Source of the DNA: Criibacterium bergeronii
GTDB taxonomy: Bacteria; Bacillota; Clostridia; Peptostreptococcales; Filifactoraceae
DNA: 64,000 bases
Direction: 5' to 3'
Assembly (NCBI RefSeq): GCF_001693775.2
Contig: NZ_MBEW02000003.1
Coordinates: forward strand, 62,001-126,000
The position numbers and the translations under genes were made by a program. The notes below the pieces were generated by a model. That model was not told the DNA's origin. It made no database searches and saw only the letters and a list, made by a program, of their open reading frames with translations. Positions 38,714-49,964 of the stretch are shown here, one piece after another (the first letter of the stretch is position 1; each line of letters opens with the position of its first letter).

Positions 38714-39331
38714 TTATTTTTGTGTGAATGAATATAGTAATGCGTTGGAGTTATCCTTAGGGCTTACTATATTTAATGATAATAATTGATTTTCGTTTAG
38801 ACTCTCCAAGGTATTCATTTGTTCATCGGTTATATTTAATCTAAATGTTTTTTGTCCCGTTTCAAATTCTGCTGTAGTATTATCTACTAATCCCACATAT
38901 TTTCCATCTACTGTAATACTTGGGGCAATTTTAACATCAACAATTTTCCCATTTTCTGTAAAAATTGTCAATGGTTGTGTCACTTGATTTATGATAGGAC
39001 TATTATTTTTTTGTAAATAGCTTTTAACATCATCATTTGTAATTGTATCAGAAAAAACTATAGGATTAGCCTCCTTATAGTAAATTCCAGCCAAACTCTG
39101 CTTTTCGTTTGTTATATTGTTGTTTTCTTGAAAAATTGGAGATTTTTCTACTTTAGCTTGATTTTTTTCAGTTTCAGATTGTTGTGACTTGTCGTCTGTT
39201 TCTTTGTTTTCAGTAGTTGCCTCTGTTTTACTTTTTTCATCGGAGGTTTGTGTTTTTTTATCATTGTTAGAGCATCCAAAAGTAAAAATCAATGCAATTG
39301 AAGTTAATGCAATTAATAATTTTCTTTTCAT
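38714..39331 (-). CDS. Putative lipoprotein
   Basis: A 205-residue secreted lipoprotein. The N-terminus MKRKLLIALTSIALIFTFGC is a signal peptide ending in a lipobox-like TFGC. A charged Lys/Glu/Thr/Ser linker (about 22-70) and a folded domain of about 130 residues follow, in which I recognise no family. The ATG at 39331 has GGAG seven bases upstream. An ATG at 39343 overlaps the uvrA stop (TAATG) but has no ribosome site. Confidence 0.82.
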   Translation of the reverse strand: MKRKLLIALTSIALIFTFGCSNNDKKTQTSDEKSKTEATTENKETDDKSQQSETEKNQAKVEKSPIFQENNNITNEKQSLAGIYYKEANPIVFSDTITNDDVKSYLQKNNSPIINQVTQPLTIFTENGKIVDVKIAPSITVDGKYVGLVDNTTAEFETGQKTFRLNITDEQMNTLESLNENQLLSLNIVSPKDNSNALLYSFTQK

Positions 39332-39342
39332 TTTTTTCTCCA

Positions 39343-42171
39343 TTATTTTTTTAATAAAGGTTTTAAATATTTTCCGGTATAAGATTTTTTAGACTTTGCT
39401 ACATCCTCAGGAGTGCCTGTTGCTACAATTTCTCCTCCTCCTACTCCTCCTTCAGGTCCTAAGTCTATTATATAATCACAAGATTTTATCATATCAAGGT
39501 TATGCTCTATAACTACAACAGTATTGCCTAAGTCAGTCAATTCTTGCAATACTTTTATAAGCATCTTTACATCGTGCATATGCAGACCTGTAGTTGGCTC
39601 ATCAAGTATATATAGAGTATTGCCTGTTGAAACCTTGGAAAGTTCAGTGGCTAATTTTACCCTTTGTGCCTCTCCACCTGATAATTCTGTAGATGGTTGA
39701 CCTAATTTGATGTAGGATAGTCCAACGTCCATTAATCTTTGAAGTCTTCTTTTTATTTTTGTATGCACATCAAAAAATTCTACAGCAGTTTTGACATCCA
39801 TATTTAGTACATCTGAAATATTTTTACCCTTGTAAGTTACTTTTAAAGTCTCGCTGTTAAATCTTGTACCGTTACATACTTCACATGGCACATAAACATC
39901 AGGCAAAAAGTGCATTTCAATCTTTATTATTCCGTCACCTTTGCAAGCTTCGCATCTTCCACCTTTAACATTAAAGGAAAATCGTCCTTTACTATATCCT
40001 CTTTCCTTTGCCTCCGGCATAGTAGCAAATACATCTCTTATGCTGTCAAATACTCCTGTGTATGTGGCTGGATTTGACCTTGGTGTTCTGCCTATTGGAG
40101 ATTGGTCGATGTCTACAACCTTATCTATTTTTTCCAAACCAAGTATATGCTCATGCTTACCGGGTATTGTTCTACTCTTGTAGATTTTTTTCGATGCTGC
40201 TTTAAATAATACTTCATTTACTAAGGTACTTTTACCTGAACCTGATACCCCAGTTACACAAGTAAATACGCCTAAAGGTATATCTACATCAATATCTTTT
40301 AAATTATTTTCTGAGGCTTTTTTTATAGAAATAAATCCATTTTCAATTTTTCTTCTTTTTTTAGGTACTTCTATAGTTTTTCTTCCTGCTAAATAATCTC
40401 CTGTAATTGACCTTTGTGATTTTTTTAAATCCTCAACTGAGCCTTGTGCAACAATCTCTCCTCCGTAAACACCTGCTCCAGGACCAATATCTACTACATA
40501 ATCGGCAGACTTTATGGTATCCTCGTCATGCTCCACTACTATCAAAGTATTCCCGGCATCTGTTAAATTTCTAAGAGCTTGGAGCAACATATCATTGTCT
40601 TTTTGATGCAAGCCTATTGATGGCTCATCAAGTACATACAAAACTCCAACTAAAGCTGAGCCTATTTGATTAGCTAATCTAATCCTTTGTGACTCACCAC
40701 CGGATAAAGTGCCCGCTGTCCTAGAAAGAGTTAGATAATCTAGTCCTACATTAGACAAAAAGGTCGCCCTATTTTTTATTTCTTTTAATATTTCTTTGCT
40801 TATGATTTGTTGTTTATTTGTTAAAGTTAAATTTTTCATATAGTCAAGCAAATCTTCGATAGATTTTTGCGTAACTTGATAAATATTTTGACCGCCCACT
40901 GTTACGGCAAGTATTAAATCATTTAATCTAGCTCCATGACAAGATGGGCAAGGCATTTGTACTATATATTTTTCTATTTTTTCTTTGACTAAGTTTGATG
41001 ATGAATTACGATATCTTCTTTCAAGGTTTGGCAATATGCCTTCAAAATTAGACTTATGCTGTCTTTTACCGCCAAATCTGCTGTCAAAGTCGAATTCTAA
41101 AATCTCTTGTGAGCCATTCATTAATTTGTCTTTAAAATCCTCCGGTAAATCCTTGTATGGTATATCCATAGATATTTTATTTTTCTTTGCAAAAGCTTGT
41201 AATAATTTGAAATAATAGCCACTTTCTTTATCAGAGTCAGATGTATCCCACGCCTCTATGGCTCCTTCACGCAAAGTCTTATCTTCATTCGGAACTACTA
41301 GAGATGGTTCAACCTTATAAACGCTACCTAGTCCACTACAATGTGGGCACGCTCCAAGTGGATTGTTAAACGAAAACATCGCCGCAGATAAATCAGGTAT
41401 AGCCACATCATGGTAAATACAAGCCAGCTTTGTTGAATAAGTTATTTCTTTATCTCCAATAATATCTATTACAACAAGTCCGTCTCCTAATTTTAGAGCA
41501 GTCTCTACAGAGTCGGTAAGCCTTTTTTCCAAGCCTTCTTTTATGACTAACCTATCAATTATTACTGAAATATCATGTTTCTTTGTCTTTTCAAGCTCTA
41601 TTTTTTCTTCTACAGTATGTTGCTCACCATCTATTTTCATTCTCATGTAGCCATCTTTTTTTATTCCTTCTAAAATTTTTTGATGGCTACCTTTTTTACC
41701 TCTAATCACCGGTGCAATAACTTGTATTTTTGTGCCTAATTCATAGTCTAAAATTTTACCTACTATTTCTTGTACTGTTAGCTTTGATATTTCTTTGCCG
41801 CATATCGGACAATGTGGCGTGCCTACATTTGCAAATAGCAATCTCATATAATCATATATCTCTGTGACTGTGCCTACTGTAGACCTTGGATTGTTTGAGG
41901 TTGTTTTTTGGTCAATGGCGATTGCAGGTGACAAGCCTTCAATATATTCCACATCCGGTTTATCTACTTTATCTAAAAATTGTCTAGCATAAGCAGAAAT
42001 GCTTTCCACATATCTTCTTTGACCTTCAGAATAAATTGTATCAAAGGCTAAAGAGGATTTGCCTGAGCCTGACAATCCTGTAAATACAACGAATTTATCT
42101 CTAGGTATTTCTAGGTCAATATTTTTTAGATTATTTTCCCTAGCTCCCTTAATAATTATCTTGTCGTTCAT
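39343..42171 (-). CDS. uvrA: UvrABC system protein A
   Basis: Damage-recognition ATPase of nucleotide excision repair. The 942 residues have two ABC modules (Walker [15 protein letters not shown] and [14 protein letters not shown]; signatures [12 protein letters not shown] and [12 protein letters not shown]), and two zinc modules (CPHCSGLG... and CEACKGDG with CEVCNGTR). The ATG at 42171 follows AAAGGG. It is downstream of uvrB, the usual clostridial pairing, with a 113-base AT-rich gap. Confidence 0.98.
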   Translation of the reverse strand: MNDKIIIKGARENNLKNIDLEIPRDKFVVFTGLSGSGKSSLAFDTIYSEGQRRYVESISAYARQFLDKVDKPDVEYIEGLSPAIAIDQKTTSNNPRSTVGTVTEIYDYMRLLFANVGTPHCPICGKEISKLTVQEIVGKILDYELGTKIQVIAPVIRGKKGSHQKILEGIKKDGYMRMKIDGEQHTVEEKIELEKTKKHDISVIIDRLVIKEGLEKRLTDSVETALKLGDGLVVIDIIGDKEITYSTKLACIYHDVAIPDLSAAMFSFNNPLGACPHCSGLGSVYKVEPSLVVPNEDKTLREGAIEAWDTSDSDKESGYYFKLLQAFAKKNKISMDIPYKDLPEDFKDKLMNGSQEILEFDFDSRFGGKRQHKSNFEGILPNLERRYRNSSSNLVKEKIEKYIVQMPCPSCHGARLNDLILAVTVGGQNIYQVTQKSIEDLLDYMKNLTLTNKQQIISKEILKEIKNRATFLSNVGLDYLTLSRTAGTLSGGESQRIRLANQIGSALVGVLYVLDEPSIGLHQKDNDMLLQALRNLTDAGNTLIVVEHDEDTIKSADYVVDIGPGAGVYGGEIVAQGSVEDLKKSQRSITGDYLAGRKTIEVPKKRRKIENGFISIKKASENNLKDIDVDIPLGVFTCVTGVSGSGKSTLVNEVLFKAASKKIYKSRTIPGKHEHILGLEKIDKVVDIDQSPIGRTPRSNPATYTGVFDSIRDVFATMPEAKERGYSKGRFSFNVKGGRCEACKGDGIIKIEMHFLPDVYVPCEVCNGTRFNSETLKVTYKGKNISDVLNMDVKTAVEFFDVHTKIKRRLQRLMDVGLSYIKLGQPSTELSGGEAQRVKLATELSKVSTGNTLYILDEPTTGLHMHDVKMLIKVLQELTDLGNTVVVIEHNLDMIKSCDYIIDLGPEGGVGGGEIVATGTPEDVAKSKKSYTGKYLKPLLKK

Positions 42172-42284
42172 TTTTCCCTTTCGTAGAAAATATCTACATT
42201 TATAAAACATTCACTTAATAATGAAATAATTATTATTTAAAATAACAATGAATAATATTATAACATATTTCGCTTTAAACGTAA

Positions 42285-44252
42285 TTATTTAATTTTTGCC
42301 TCTATTTCTCTAATCTTGTCTCTTAAATCAGCAGCTTTTTCAAACTCAAGATTTTCTGAATATTCGTACATTTTTTCTGTAAGCTCTATAACAGTCTTTT
42401 TCAGTTCTTCTATTTTCATTAGGTCTCTGACCTGATATTTTGGAGAGTCCTCAGCTACCTTTGTGGCTACAATTAAGTCTCTCACTTCTTTGTAAACGGT
42501 CTTAGGTGTAATGTTATGCTGTTTATTAAATTCAGCTTGGATAGCTCTACGTCTATTAGTTTCATCTATAGCTGCTCTCATTGAGTCTGTAATTCTGTCT
42601 GCGTACATTATTACCCTGCCGTTTTCATTTCTTGCGGCTCTACCTATTGTTTGTATCAATGAAGTCTGTGAACGCAAAAATCCTTCTTTATCCGCATCTA
42701 TGATTGCTACTAATGAAACCTCAGGTAAATCAAGCCCTTCTCTTAATAAATTTATACCTACTAAAACATCGTACTTTTTCATTCGTAGGTCTCTTATAAT
42801 TTTTATTCTATCCAAGGTTTCTACATCTGAGTGAAGATAAGCTACTTTAATACCTGCATTTTCCAAATAATCCGTGAGCTTTTCCGCCATTTTTTTGGTT
42901 AATGTAGTGACTAATACTCTCTCATTTTTTTCTGCTCTAATATTTATTTGAGATATCAAATCATCAATCTGACCTTCAACTGGTTTAATTTCAATTATTG
43001 GGTCAAGCAATCCTGTAGGTCTTATAATTTGCTCTGCAAACTGCTGGGTATGCTCCATTTCATATTTACCTGGGGTTGCGGAAACAAACATCACCTGATT
43101 TATTATATCTTCAAACTCTTCAAATTTTAGTGGTCTGTTGTCATAAGCCGATGGTAATCTAAAGCCATAGTCTATTAGAGTTTGTTTTCTTGACCTGTCA
43201 CCTTCGTACATTGCGTGCAATTGTGGTAACATTACGTGAGACTCGTCCATTATGATTAAAAAATCCTTTTTAAAGAAGTCAATCAATGTAAATGGTCTTT
43301 GTCCGGGCAACCTGTCTGTCAAATGTCTTGAGTAGTTTTCTATACCCTTACAAGTGCCAATTTCTTTTAGCATTTCTATATCATATTTTGTCCTTTGAGT
43401 TATTCTTTGAGCCTCTAAAAGCATATTGTTCTCTTCAAAATATTTAATTCTGTCTTTTAATTCCTGCTCAATGCCTGCTATGGCTCTTTCCAGCTTGTCT
43501 TTGCTGGTTACATAGTGAGATGCTGGGAAAATAGATACATGGTCTCTAATGCCGATTGTATCACCGGTTAGATAATTTATTTCTGAAATCTGTTCTATTT
43601 CATCACCAAAAAATTCTACCCTTATACCTCTTTCATCAGTGTTGGCAGGTAAAATTTCTACAATATCCCCTCTTACTCTAAATGTGCCTCTAGTATAGTT
43701 TACATCATTTCTTTCATATTGTATTTCAATTAATTGCTTGATAACTTCGTCTCTGTCTTTATTTTGCCTCGGTCTAAGGCTAACCATCATACCAAAATAT
43801 TCATCAGGGTCACCTAAACCGTATATACATGAAACTGATGCAATTATAACTGTATCTTTTCTTTCTAATATTGCCGCTGTGGCACTATGTCTTAATTTAT
43901 CTATCTCATCATTTATTGCAGAGTCTTTTTCTATATAGGTGTCACTGTGCGGTACATACGCCTCAGGTTGATAATAATCGTAATAGCTTACAAAATATTC
44001 TACAGCATTTTCAGGGAAAAATTCTTTAAATTCACTGTAAAGCTGAGCGGCTAATGTCTTGTTATGTGTGATAACTAAAGTAGGCTTTTTAACTTTTTGT
44101 ATTACATTTGCCATAGTAAAAGTTTTACCTGAGCCTGTAACACCTAGTAGAGTTTGAAATTTATTTCCTGATTTAATTGACTCAGCCATTACATTTACAG
44201 CCTGCTCTTGGTCTCCTGCCATACTGTAAGGCGATACTACTTTAAAATCCAT
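42285..44252 (-). CDS. uvrB: UvrABC system protein B
   Basis: Helicase-like subunit that verifies DNA damage and recruits UvrC. The 655 residues include Walker [15 protein letters not shown], the damage-probing beta-hairpin region ([20 protein letters not shown]), MDESH, the C-terminal helicase motifs ([29 protein letters not shown]), and a final UVR domain ([18 protein letters not shown]). uvrC is not in the window. The ribosome site is GAGG. Confidence 0.98.
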   Translation of the reverse strand: MDFKVVSPYSMAGDQEQAVNVMAESIKSGNKFQTLLGVTGSGKTFTMANVIQKVKKPTLVITHNKTLAAQLYSEFKEFFPENAVEYFVSYYDYYQPEAYVPHSDTYIEKDSAINDEIDKLRHSATAAILERKDTVIIASVSCIYGLGDPDEYFGMMVSLRPRQNKDRDEVIKQLIEIQYERNDVNYTRGTFRVRGDIVEILPANTDERGIRVEFFGDEIEQISEINYLTGDTIGIRDHVSIFPASHYVTSKDKLERAIAGIEQELKDRIKYFEENNMLLEAQRITQRTKYDIEMLKEIGTCKGIENYSRHLTDRLPGQRPFTLIDFFKKDFLIIMDESHVMLPQLHAMYEGDRSRKQTLIDYGFRLPSAYDNRPLKFEEFEDIINQVMFVSATPGKYEMEHTQQFAEQIIRPTGLLDPIIEIKPVEGQIDDLISQINIRAEKNERVLVTTLTKKMAEKLTDYLENAGIKVAYLHSDVETLDRIKIIRDLRMKKYDVLVGINLLREGLDLPEVSLVAIIDADKEGFLRSQTSLIQTIGRAARNENGRVIMYADRITDSMRAAIDETNRRRAIQAEFNKQHNITPKTVYKEVRDLIVATKVAEDSPKYQVRDLMKIEELKKTVIELTEKMYEYSENLEFEKAADLRDKIREIEAKIK

Positions 44253-44299
44253 TTTAACCTCAATATATAAATAACCGATTTTTAATTTGTTTTGTTTAT

Positions 44300-44328
44300 A
44301 TTATACCATTTAAAAATAATTGATACAA
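44300..44328 (-). promoter_or_regulatory. SigA promoter of uvrB
   Basis: TTGTAT (44328-44323), 17 bases, perfect TATAAT (44305-44300) on the minus strand, about 48 bases before uvrB. No SOS box was evident around it. Confidence 0.5.
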
Positions 44329-44387
44329 ATTCGATGTATTTTTACAAAATATTTATCTATAAGTTGAATTCATTTTTTATATCAAAT

Positions 44388-44436
44388 AAAAAGTTTTGCA
44401 ACTTCTATAAATATATAGATTGTGCAAAACCTTTTT
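44388..44436 (-). terminator. Terminator after the GNAT-like gene
   Basis: A 13-bp stem (one bulged base) around AAAAAGGTTTTGCA/TGCAAAACTTTTT with a 22-base loop and T-run, 10 bases past the stop of the GNAT-like gene. Confidence 0.7.
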
Positions 44437-44446
44437 ATAAAAGAAA

Positions 44447-45127
44447 TTAAGCTAATTGCTTGAATATAATCATATCATCATCAGTAACATATGTGCCGAT
44501 ATACCCGTTATTAAAAAGCTCCTGTGCTTTTATTACATCTTCACCTTTAATTTTTATTTCATTATCATTAAATTCAAGTTGTTTGTCTATCGACTTATAT
44601 GTTATATATCTTTCTAAACCGTTTGGATTTTCTGCAGATTTATATTTCATTTTGAACGCTACTAAATAATATCCTGAGTCTAAAATATTTTTGTACGAAT
44701 GTATATTATGTGGTGATACCGTACCCATAAAAACAGTAAAGCCCTGTTCTTCTAAGTATCCAGTAACCATGGCTCTCATTTTATTTTGCAGTTTATTTCC
44801 TCTATATTTTTCTGCAACAAAAGATGCGTTGTTATGAATTACCTTACTTTTATCAATCTCAAATTTATCTACATCATTTGCATAATTTTTTTCATCACTT
44901 GGTTTTTGTGCATACCATATGGCAGCTATTTCATCACCGGATAATGCCATAAGCATTGAGCCGCTTTTACAAGCTGCATCAAACATTTCATTATAAGTAT
45001 CTATTGAAAAAACATCTTTATTATGGAGTTTTTCGTATTCTTTGGTAATAAATTCATGGACTTTAATTACGTCCTGTGCCTGTGCCCATCCATATATAAA
45101 CTTGTCGTCTCTTTTTATTTCTATCAT
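44447..45127 (-). CDS. GNAT-family N-acetyltransferase-like protein
   Basis: A 226-residue protein with a GNAT core in its central part: a beta strand MLMALSGDEIAAIWYAQ, then the acetyl-CoA loop in AEKYRGNKLQNKMRAMVTGY, then the strand-helix VFMGTVSPHNIHSYKNILDS ending GYYLVAFKMKY. The last 50 residues form an extra domain. The substrate is unknown. It is a single-gene transcript, divergent from glgP, with GGAGG before the ATG. Confidence 0.75.
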   Translation of the reverse strand: MIEIKRDDKFIYGWAQAQDVIKVHEFITKEYEKLHNKDVFSIDTYNEMFDAACKSGSMLMALSGDEIAAIWYAQKPSDEKNYANDVDKFEIDKSKVIHNNASFVAEKYRGNKLQNKMRAMVTGYLEEQGFTVFMGTVSPHNIHSYKNILDSGYYLVAFKMKYKSAENPNGLERYITYKSIDKQLEFNDNEIKIKGEDVIKAQELFNNGYIGTYVTDDDMIIFKQLA

Positions 45128-45263
45128 AGAACCTCCAAATGATTATTGTTTAATTTTTAGACTTTATACCCCCAATTTATCTAGTTATATCATGTAAATT
45201 TATTATCACAATAAGAAAAATTTTTTTGAAAATGTTATTATTCGTCATTATTGCAAAAATAAA

Positions 45264-45292
45264 TTGATTTTTTTACTTATTTCTAATAGAAT
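45264..45292 (+). promoter_or_regulatory. SigA promoter of glgP
   Basis: TTGATT (45264-45269), 17 bases, TAGAAT (45287-45292), about 54 bases before the glgP ATG. It lies in the 218-base divergent region between glgP and the GNAT-like gene. Confidence 0.5.
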
Positions 45293-45345
45293 ATGTAGTA
45301 TATGTATTTATTGTTTAATAATTTCATCATAAATTGGAGGACTCT

Positions 45346-47742
45346 ATGTTAGTTGACAGAGAACAATTTAAAGAAGAACTAATCAAACAAGTTAAAAATG
45401 ACTATTCTCAATCTATACAATCTGTTTCCGCTACAGAAGTTTACATCTCTCTAGCAAAAACTATAAGACACCTTATTTCTGATAGATGGGTTGAGCATAA
45501 GGACACCGTAAGAAATGAATTGAGTAAACAGGTTTTTTATTTTTCTTTGGAATTTATGACAGGCAGATTACTTAAAGAAAACCTTATAAAATTGGATATA
45601 TATGATATGGTAGAGTCTATTTTGAAAGACTTTGACTTTTCTATAGACGAAGTCATAGAGTCTGAAAGAGAGCCGGGTCTAGGAAATGGCGGGCTTGGTA
45701 GATTAGCCGCTTGCTTTATGGACTCTTGTGCGTGCCTAGGCTTGCCGGTAAATGGTAATGGCATTAGATATAATTATGGTATGTTCGAGCAAAGATTTAG
45801 CGAAGGCAATCAAATAGAATGGCCTGATGACTGGCTAAGAGGTGACAATCCATGGGAAATCCGTAAAGAAAATCGTACTCAGATTGTAAAATATGGCGGT
45901 ACTGTGAGATTTGACGAAGACTCTAGAGCAATTCATGAAAATTACGATATGGTGCACGCTGTACCATATGATATCCCACTTATAGGTAATGACGCAAAGA
46001 CCGTTAATACTTTAAGACTTTGGTCAGCAGAGCTTAGTTTGGACGACAGTGAACTCAATTCCATTGAATACTCAAAAATGGAAGAGAAAAGAACTGAAAC
46101 CAAAAAAATAACAAACGTGCTATATCCTGATGACTCAACCGATGAAGGTAAACTATTAAGATTAAAACAAGAGTATTTCTTTGTATCTGCCGGTTTGCAA
46201 AGCATTATTTCTGAATTTAAGAAAACTAAACTTTCTCTATCGGAAATACCTAATAAAGTTGCTATCCACATCAACGATACACATCCGACTCTTTGTATAC
46301 CTGAATTAATGAGAATCCTTATGGACGAAGAATATCTTGAATGGGATGAAGCAATTGAAATCACTAAACACACTATAAGTTATACAAACCATACAATAAT
46401 GCAAGAGGCTTTAGAAAAATGGCCTGCTCACTTTTTAAAGAACCTCCTCCCTAGAATCTATATGATTATAGAAGAATTAGATAGAAGATTTTTAGAAAAA
46501 TATAGCAACTTAGACCATGAAACACTTAAAAATACAACTATTATAAGTGAAGGCTATGTCAGAATGGCAAACCTTGCTGTAATTATGTCCTATTCCACAA
46601 ATGGCGTTGCCAAATTACACACAGAGTTACTTAAAACAGAAGTAATGAAAGATTTATACAATATCTATCCTGAAAGATTTAACAATAAAACAAACGGTGT
46701 TTCCTATAGAAGATGGATTGAATCGGCAAATCCTGAGCTGGCGTCATTGATAGATAATACTATCGGGGAATCTTGGAGAAAAAATCCACTTGATTTAGCA
46801 AAATTAAACGATTACACTGATGACCCCATAATGCTTGATAAAATCGAAGTGGTAAAAAATATCAAAAAAGAGGCCTTTGCTAATTTTGTAAGACAAAAAT
46901 ATAATATAATAATTGACCCAAAATCTATTTTTGATGTCCAAATAAAGAGATTTCACGAGTACAAGAGACAATTATTAAATGCTCTAAATATTTTGTATAT
47001 GTACCACAAAGTGATATCAGACCCTAATTTCAAAATGCACCCAACCACATATATATTCGGTGGCAAAGCTGCATCTTCATATTACAGAGCTAAAAAAGTC
47101 ATAAAATTAATTAATTCACTAGCTTTTCATATCAACTCTGACCCAAGAGTTAAAAATAGAATTAAAATAGTTTTTGTACCAAACTACAATGTTTCTTTAG
47201 CCGAAAAAATTATTCCGGCAGCAAATGTAAGTGAGCAGATTTCTACCGCTACAATGGAGGCATCAGGTACATCAAATATGAAACTTATGCTAAATGGTGC
47301 TATTACCCTTGCCACACTTGATGGTGCAAATATTGAAATAAGAGACCAAGTCGGCGATGATAACATAGTTATTTTCGGACTTAACAAGCAAGAAGTGCTT
47401 GATTATCAAAAAAATCATAACTACAACGCATCTGAGCTATATGAAAATAATCCTGATATAAAAATGGTAGTAGACTCTCTTGTAAATGGATTTTTACCTA
47501 AGCTTGGATATGACGGTATAGACTTATATGACTCCTTACTAAAAGAAAACGACAGATTTTTTGTACTAAGAGATTTTGAATCTTATCACGAGGCATCTCT
47601 ACAAATTCAATCTATGTATAGAGAAAGAAAAGCTTGGAATAAAAAATCTCTTATCAATACAGCAAATGCTGGTGTATTTTCTTCTGATGAAACTATCAAA
47701 AGATATGCACAGGATATTTGGAATGTGAAAGGCATCTATTAA
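45346..47742 (+). CDS. glgP: Glycogen/maltodextrin phosphorylase
   Basis: Phosphorolysis of alpha-1,4-glucan to glucose 1-phosphate. The 798 residues contain GLGNGGLGRLAACFMDS near the N-terminus, HINDTHPTL, the KRFHEYKRQLLN region, and the PLP site EASGTSNMK with the cofactor lysine at residue 646, followed by LNGAITLATLDGANIEI. The ATG at 45346 is four bases after GGAGGA; an upstream in-frame TTG is inside the ribosome site. It is followed by an amylase, so together they degrade glycogen or imported maltodextrin. Confidence 0.97.
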   Translation: MLVDREQFKEELIKQVKNDYSQSIQSVSATEVYISLAKTIRHLISDRWVEHKDTVRNELSKQVFYFSLEFMTGRLLKENLIKLDIYDMVESILKDFDFSIDEVIESEREPGLGNGGLGRLAACFMDSCACLGLPVNGNGIRYNYGMFEQRFSEGNQIEWPDDWLRGDNPWEIRKENRTQIVKYGGTVRFDEDSRAIHENYDMVHAVPYDIPLIGNDAKTVNTLRLWSAELSLDDSELNSIEYSKMEEKRTETKKITNVLYPDDSTDEGKLLRLKQEYFFVSAGLQSIISEFKKTKLSLSEIPNKVAIHINDTHPTLCIPELMRILMDEEYLEWDEAIEITKHTISYTNHTIMQEALEKWPAHFLKNLLPRIYMIIEELDRRFLEKYSNLDHETLKNTTIISEGYVRMANLAVIMSYSTNGVAKLHTELLKTEVMKDLYNIYPERFNNKTNGVSYRRWIESANPELASLIDNTIGESWRKNPLDLAKLNDYTDDPIMLDKIEVVKNIKKEAFANFVRQKYNIIIDPKSIFDVQIKRFHEYKRQLLNALNILYMYHKVISDPNFKMHPTTYIFGGKAASSYYRAKKVIKLINSLAFHINSDPRVKNRIKIVFVPNYNVSLAEKIIPAANVSEQISTATMEASGTSNMKLMLNGAITLATLDGANIEIRDQVGDDNIVIFGLNKQEVLDYQKNHNYNASELYENNPDIKMVVDSLVNGFLPKLGYDGIDLYDSLLKENDRFFVLRDFESYHEASLQIQSMYRERKAWNKKSLINTANAGVFSSDETIKRYAQDIWNVKGIY

Positions 47743-47744
47743 TA

Positions 47745-49496
47745 ATGTATTATAATTCTTATGATTTAACCTACAAAAATCCTTTCGGAGCTGTTAAAAC
47801 CAATACTGAGGTGTATTTCTTTGTAGAAGTGACTGATGCCACAGAGGTTTATCTTGTAATTAAGTCGGATGATGGAGATTATAAGTATATATGGATGAAC
47901 CGTATACAAAAAAATGACAAAATAGGATATGAAATTACATTTATCCCTGACAGAGCAATTCTATATTTTTATCATTTTCAAATAAATGTAAAAAGTAAAC
48001 ACAATTTACTGAAAAACAGCTATGAACAAGATTTTCAGCTAACTGTATACGATGACTACAAAGTACCTGATTGGTACAAAAATGGCATAGTTTACCAAAT
48101 TTTTCCTGACAGATTTTATAATCCATACAAGCACCCTATCGACTACAAACCAAATAGCTTTATTTATGCTACTTGGGATGACCTCCCTATGAATATAATT
48201 AATGAAGAAAAAGAGCTGGTAAGACATGATTTTTACGGCGGAAATCTTCAAGGTGTCATAGAAAAATTGGATTATTTAGAGCTGTTGGGAGTAAATATAA
48301 TCTATTTCAACCCTATTTTTCAGTCTACATCTAATCATAAATATAATACTCAAGATTACCATAAAATAGACACTATGCTCGGGGATGAGCCTACATTCAA
48401 AAGATTATTAGATGAATGTAAAAAAAGAAATATGCACGTTATTCTTGATGGCGTTTTTAATCACACCGGTGACGATAGCGAATATTTCAAAATTGCTCAA
48501 AATGATAAAAATTCTATGTATTATTCTTGGTACTATTTTAAAGATTATCCAAAGACCTACGAAAGCTGGTGGGGATTTACCACCTTACCAAAAGTAAACA
48601 GCATGAACCCAACATTTAGAGATTTTGTAATGGGCAAAGAAAACTCAATATTATCACACTGGATGAAACTTGGTGTAGATGGCTGGAGATTAGATGTAGT
48701 CGATGAGCTTGATGGAGAATTTGTAGAAGAGTTTAAATCCTCAATGAAATATTTCAATAAAGACAGCGTGCTAATCGGCGAGGTTTGGGAAGATGCCTCA
48801 AATAAAATTGCCTATTCTCAAAGAAAAAAATACTTTATGGGCAAACAGCTTGACTCTGTAATGGGTTACCCTTTCAGGACAAATGTCATTGACTTTTTAA
48901 ACTGTAGTATAAGTGGCAAACAGATAACTGATAACTTTAAATTGTTAAAAGAAAATTATCCTAGAGAGGCTTTTTATGCAAATATGAACCTTCTTTCCAC
49001 TCACGATGTGCCAAGACTGATAAATATGCTTAATTTTGATATGGATAATTTTAAGTCGGCTCTAGCATTGCAAATGACCTTTGCCGGTGTACCTCACATT
49101 TACTATGCAGACGAGGTAGGTCAGCAAGGAGCAATGACACCTGACAGTAGGAGAGCCTTCCCTTGGAATAATATAAACCAAGATATTTTAAAATTATACA
49201 AAAAATTGATTTCACTAAGAAAAAATAATCGAATTTTTGTAGATGGAGAGATTAAATTCAAATATCTAAATGATGATGTTTTCTTCTTTACAAGATATTT
49301 TGACGATGAAAATAATATAGACAAAAAAGTGTCAGTATTAATCGTTAGAAAAACAACCATATTAACCATAGACCTTAAATATGGCACTATATTTGATGTG
49401 ATGAATGACTGCCAATTAAAAGTTGGAGAGGGTACTATAAACCATACATTTAAAAAAGGGTTCTATATATTTTCTAATTATGATTTGAATAAATAA
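47745..49496 (+). CDS. Alpha-amylase family glycoside hydrolase (neopullulanase-like)
   Basis: A GH13 enzyme of 583 residues hydrolysing alpha-glucans, probably in the cytoplasm because no signal peptide is seen. An N-terminal beta domain (about 1-105) resembles the one in neopullulanase and cyclomaltodextrinase. The catalytic barrel begins at WYKNGIVYQIFPDRFYN. The four GH13 regions are visible: DGVFNHTG (235), GWRLDVVDE (nucleophile Asp 317), GEVWED (acid/base Glu 346) and STHDVPR (His 420, Asp 421). The ATG is 2 bases after the glgP stop, so the pair is coupled. It is followed by a strong terminator. Confidence 0.93.
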   Translation: MYYNSYDLTYKNPFGAVKTNTEVYFFVEVTDATEVYLVIKSDDGDYKYIWMNRIQKNDKIGYEITFIPDRAILYFYHFQINVKSKHNLLKNSYEQDFQLTVYDDYKVPDWYKNGIVYQIFPDRFYNPYKHPIDYKPNSFIYATWDDLPMNIINEEKELVRHDFYGGNLQGVIEKLDYLELLGVNIIYFNPIFQSTSNHKYNTQDYHKIDTMLGDEPTFKRLLDECKKRNMHVILDGVFNHTGDDSEYFKIAQNDKNSMYYSWYYFKDYPKTYESWWGFTTLPKVNSMNPTFRDFVMGKENSILSHWMKLGVDGWRLDVVDELDGEFVEEFKSSMKYFNKDSVLIGEVWEDASNKIAYSQRKKYFMGKQLDSVMGYPFRTNVIDFLNCSISGKQITDNFKLLKENYPREAFYANMNLLSTHDVPRLINMLNFDMDNFKSALALQMTFAGVPHIYYADEVGQQGAMTPDSRRAFPWNNINQDILKLYKKLISLRKNNRIFVDGEIKFKYLNDDVFFFTRYFDDENNIDKKVSVLIVRKTTILTIDLKYGTIFDVMNDCQLKVGEGTINHTFKKGFYIFSNYDLNK

Positions 49497-49504
49497 ACAA
49501 AAAA

Positions 49505-49543
49505 TATAAACCCCCAAAGAACATTTACCTTTGGGGGTTTATA
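49505..49543 (+). terminator. Terminator after the glgP-amylase operon
   Basis: A perfect 15-bp stem (49505-49519 with 49529-49543) with core CCCCCAAAG/CTTTGGGGG and a 9-base loop, 8 bases past the stop. The tail after the stem is A-rich rather than a pure T run, but TTTAT falls within the 3' arm. Confidence 0.75.
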
Positions 49544-49582
49544 AAATAAACTAAATATTATTCTTAAATTTTTGGAGCAAAG

Positions 49583-49939
49583 ATGAAAAAAACTTACATA
49601 ATATTAATTTTAATTATATTATTGGTTTATAATATCTCACTTTTACTAAAAAATTCTTCCATGGAAAAAAGCTATGAAAAAATAATCTCTCAGGTTCAAG
49701 AGCCTAAAGAAGATACAAAAAATGGCTTTTCATATTTTAATAGGCTCAAAGCTCTTAAAAATATATCTAACGTAGAAGAGGTCAGCATACAAGAAAATAA
49801 AATGCTCATTAAAATAAATATCGTGCCATCTGATGACATTAAAAAAATACAAGCCGAAATTTCAAATACACTAAAAACATCTCCAAACAAAATAAATATA
49901 TATGATGATAAATATTTGACATTAGAATACATAGATTAA
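49583..49939 (+). CDS. Small membrane protein, PilN/PilO-like layout
   Basis: A 118-residue protein with an N-terminal membrane helix (residues 4-22, TYIILILIILLVYNISLLL), then a heptad-like region and a small alpha/beta domain (about 50-118) with the strand-helix pattern of a ferredoxin-like fold (VEEVSIQENKMLIKINIVPS). This is the layout of PilN/PilO or GspL/GspM assembly proteins. It is the first of three small overlapping-size genes, the last of which is prepilin-like. The assignment is by architecture only. Confidence 0.6.
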   Translation: MKKTYIILILIILLVYNISLLLKNSSMEKSYEKIISQVQEPKEDTKNGFSYFNRLKALKNISNVEEVSIQENKMLIKINIVPSDDIKKIQAEISNTLKTSPNKINIYDDKYLTLEYID

Positions 49940-49964
49940 ATTTTTACTACACATGGAGTTTGCC

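Noticed and set aside
44253-44330. SOS (LexA) box upstream of uvrB
   Set aside because: No Gram-positive type GAAC...GTTC palindrome is visible near the promoter.
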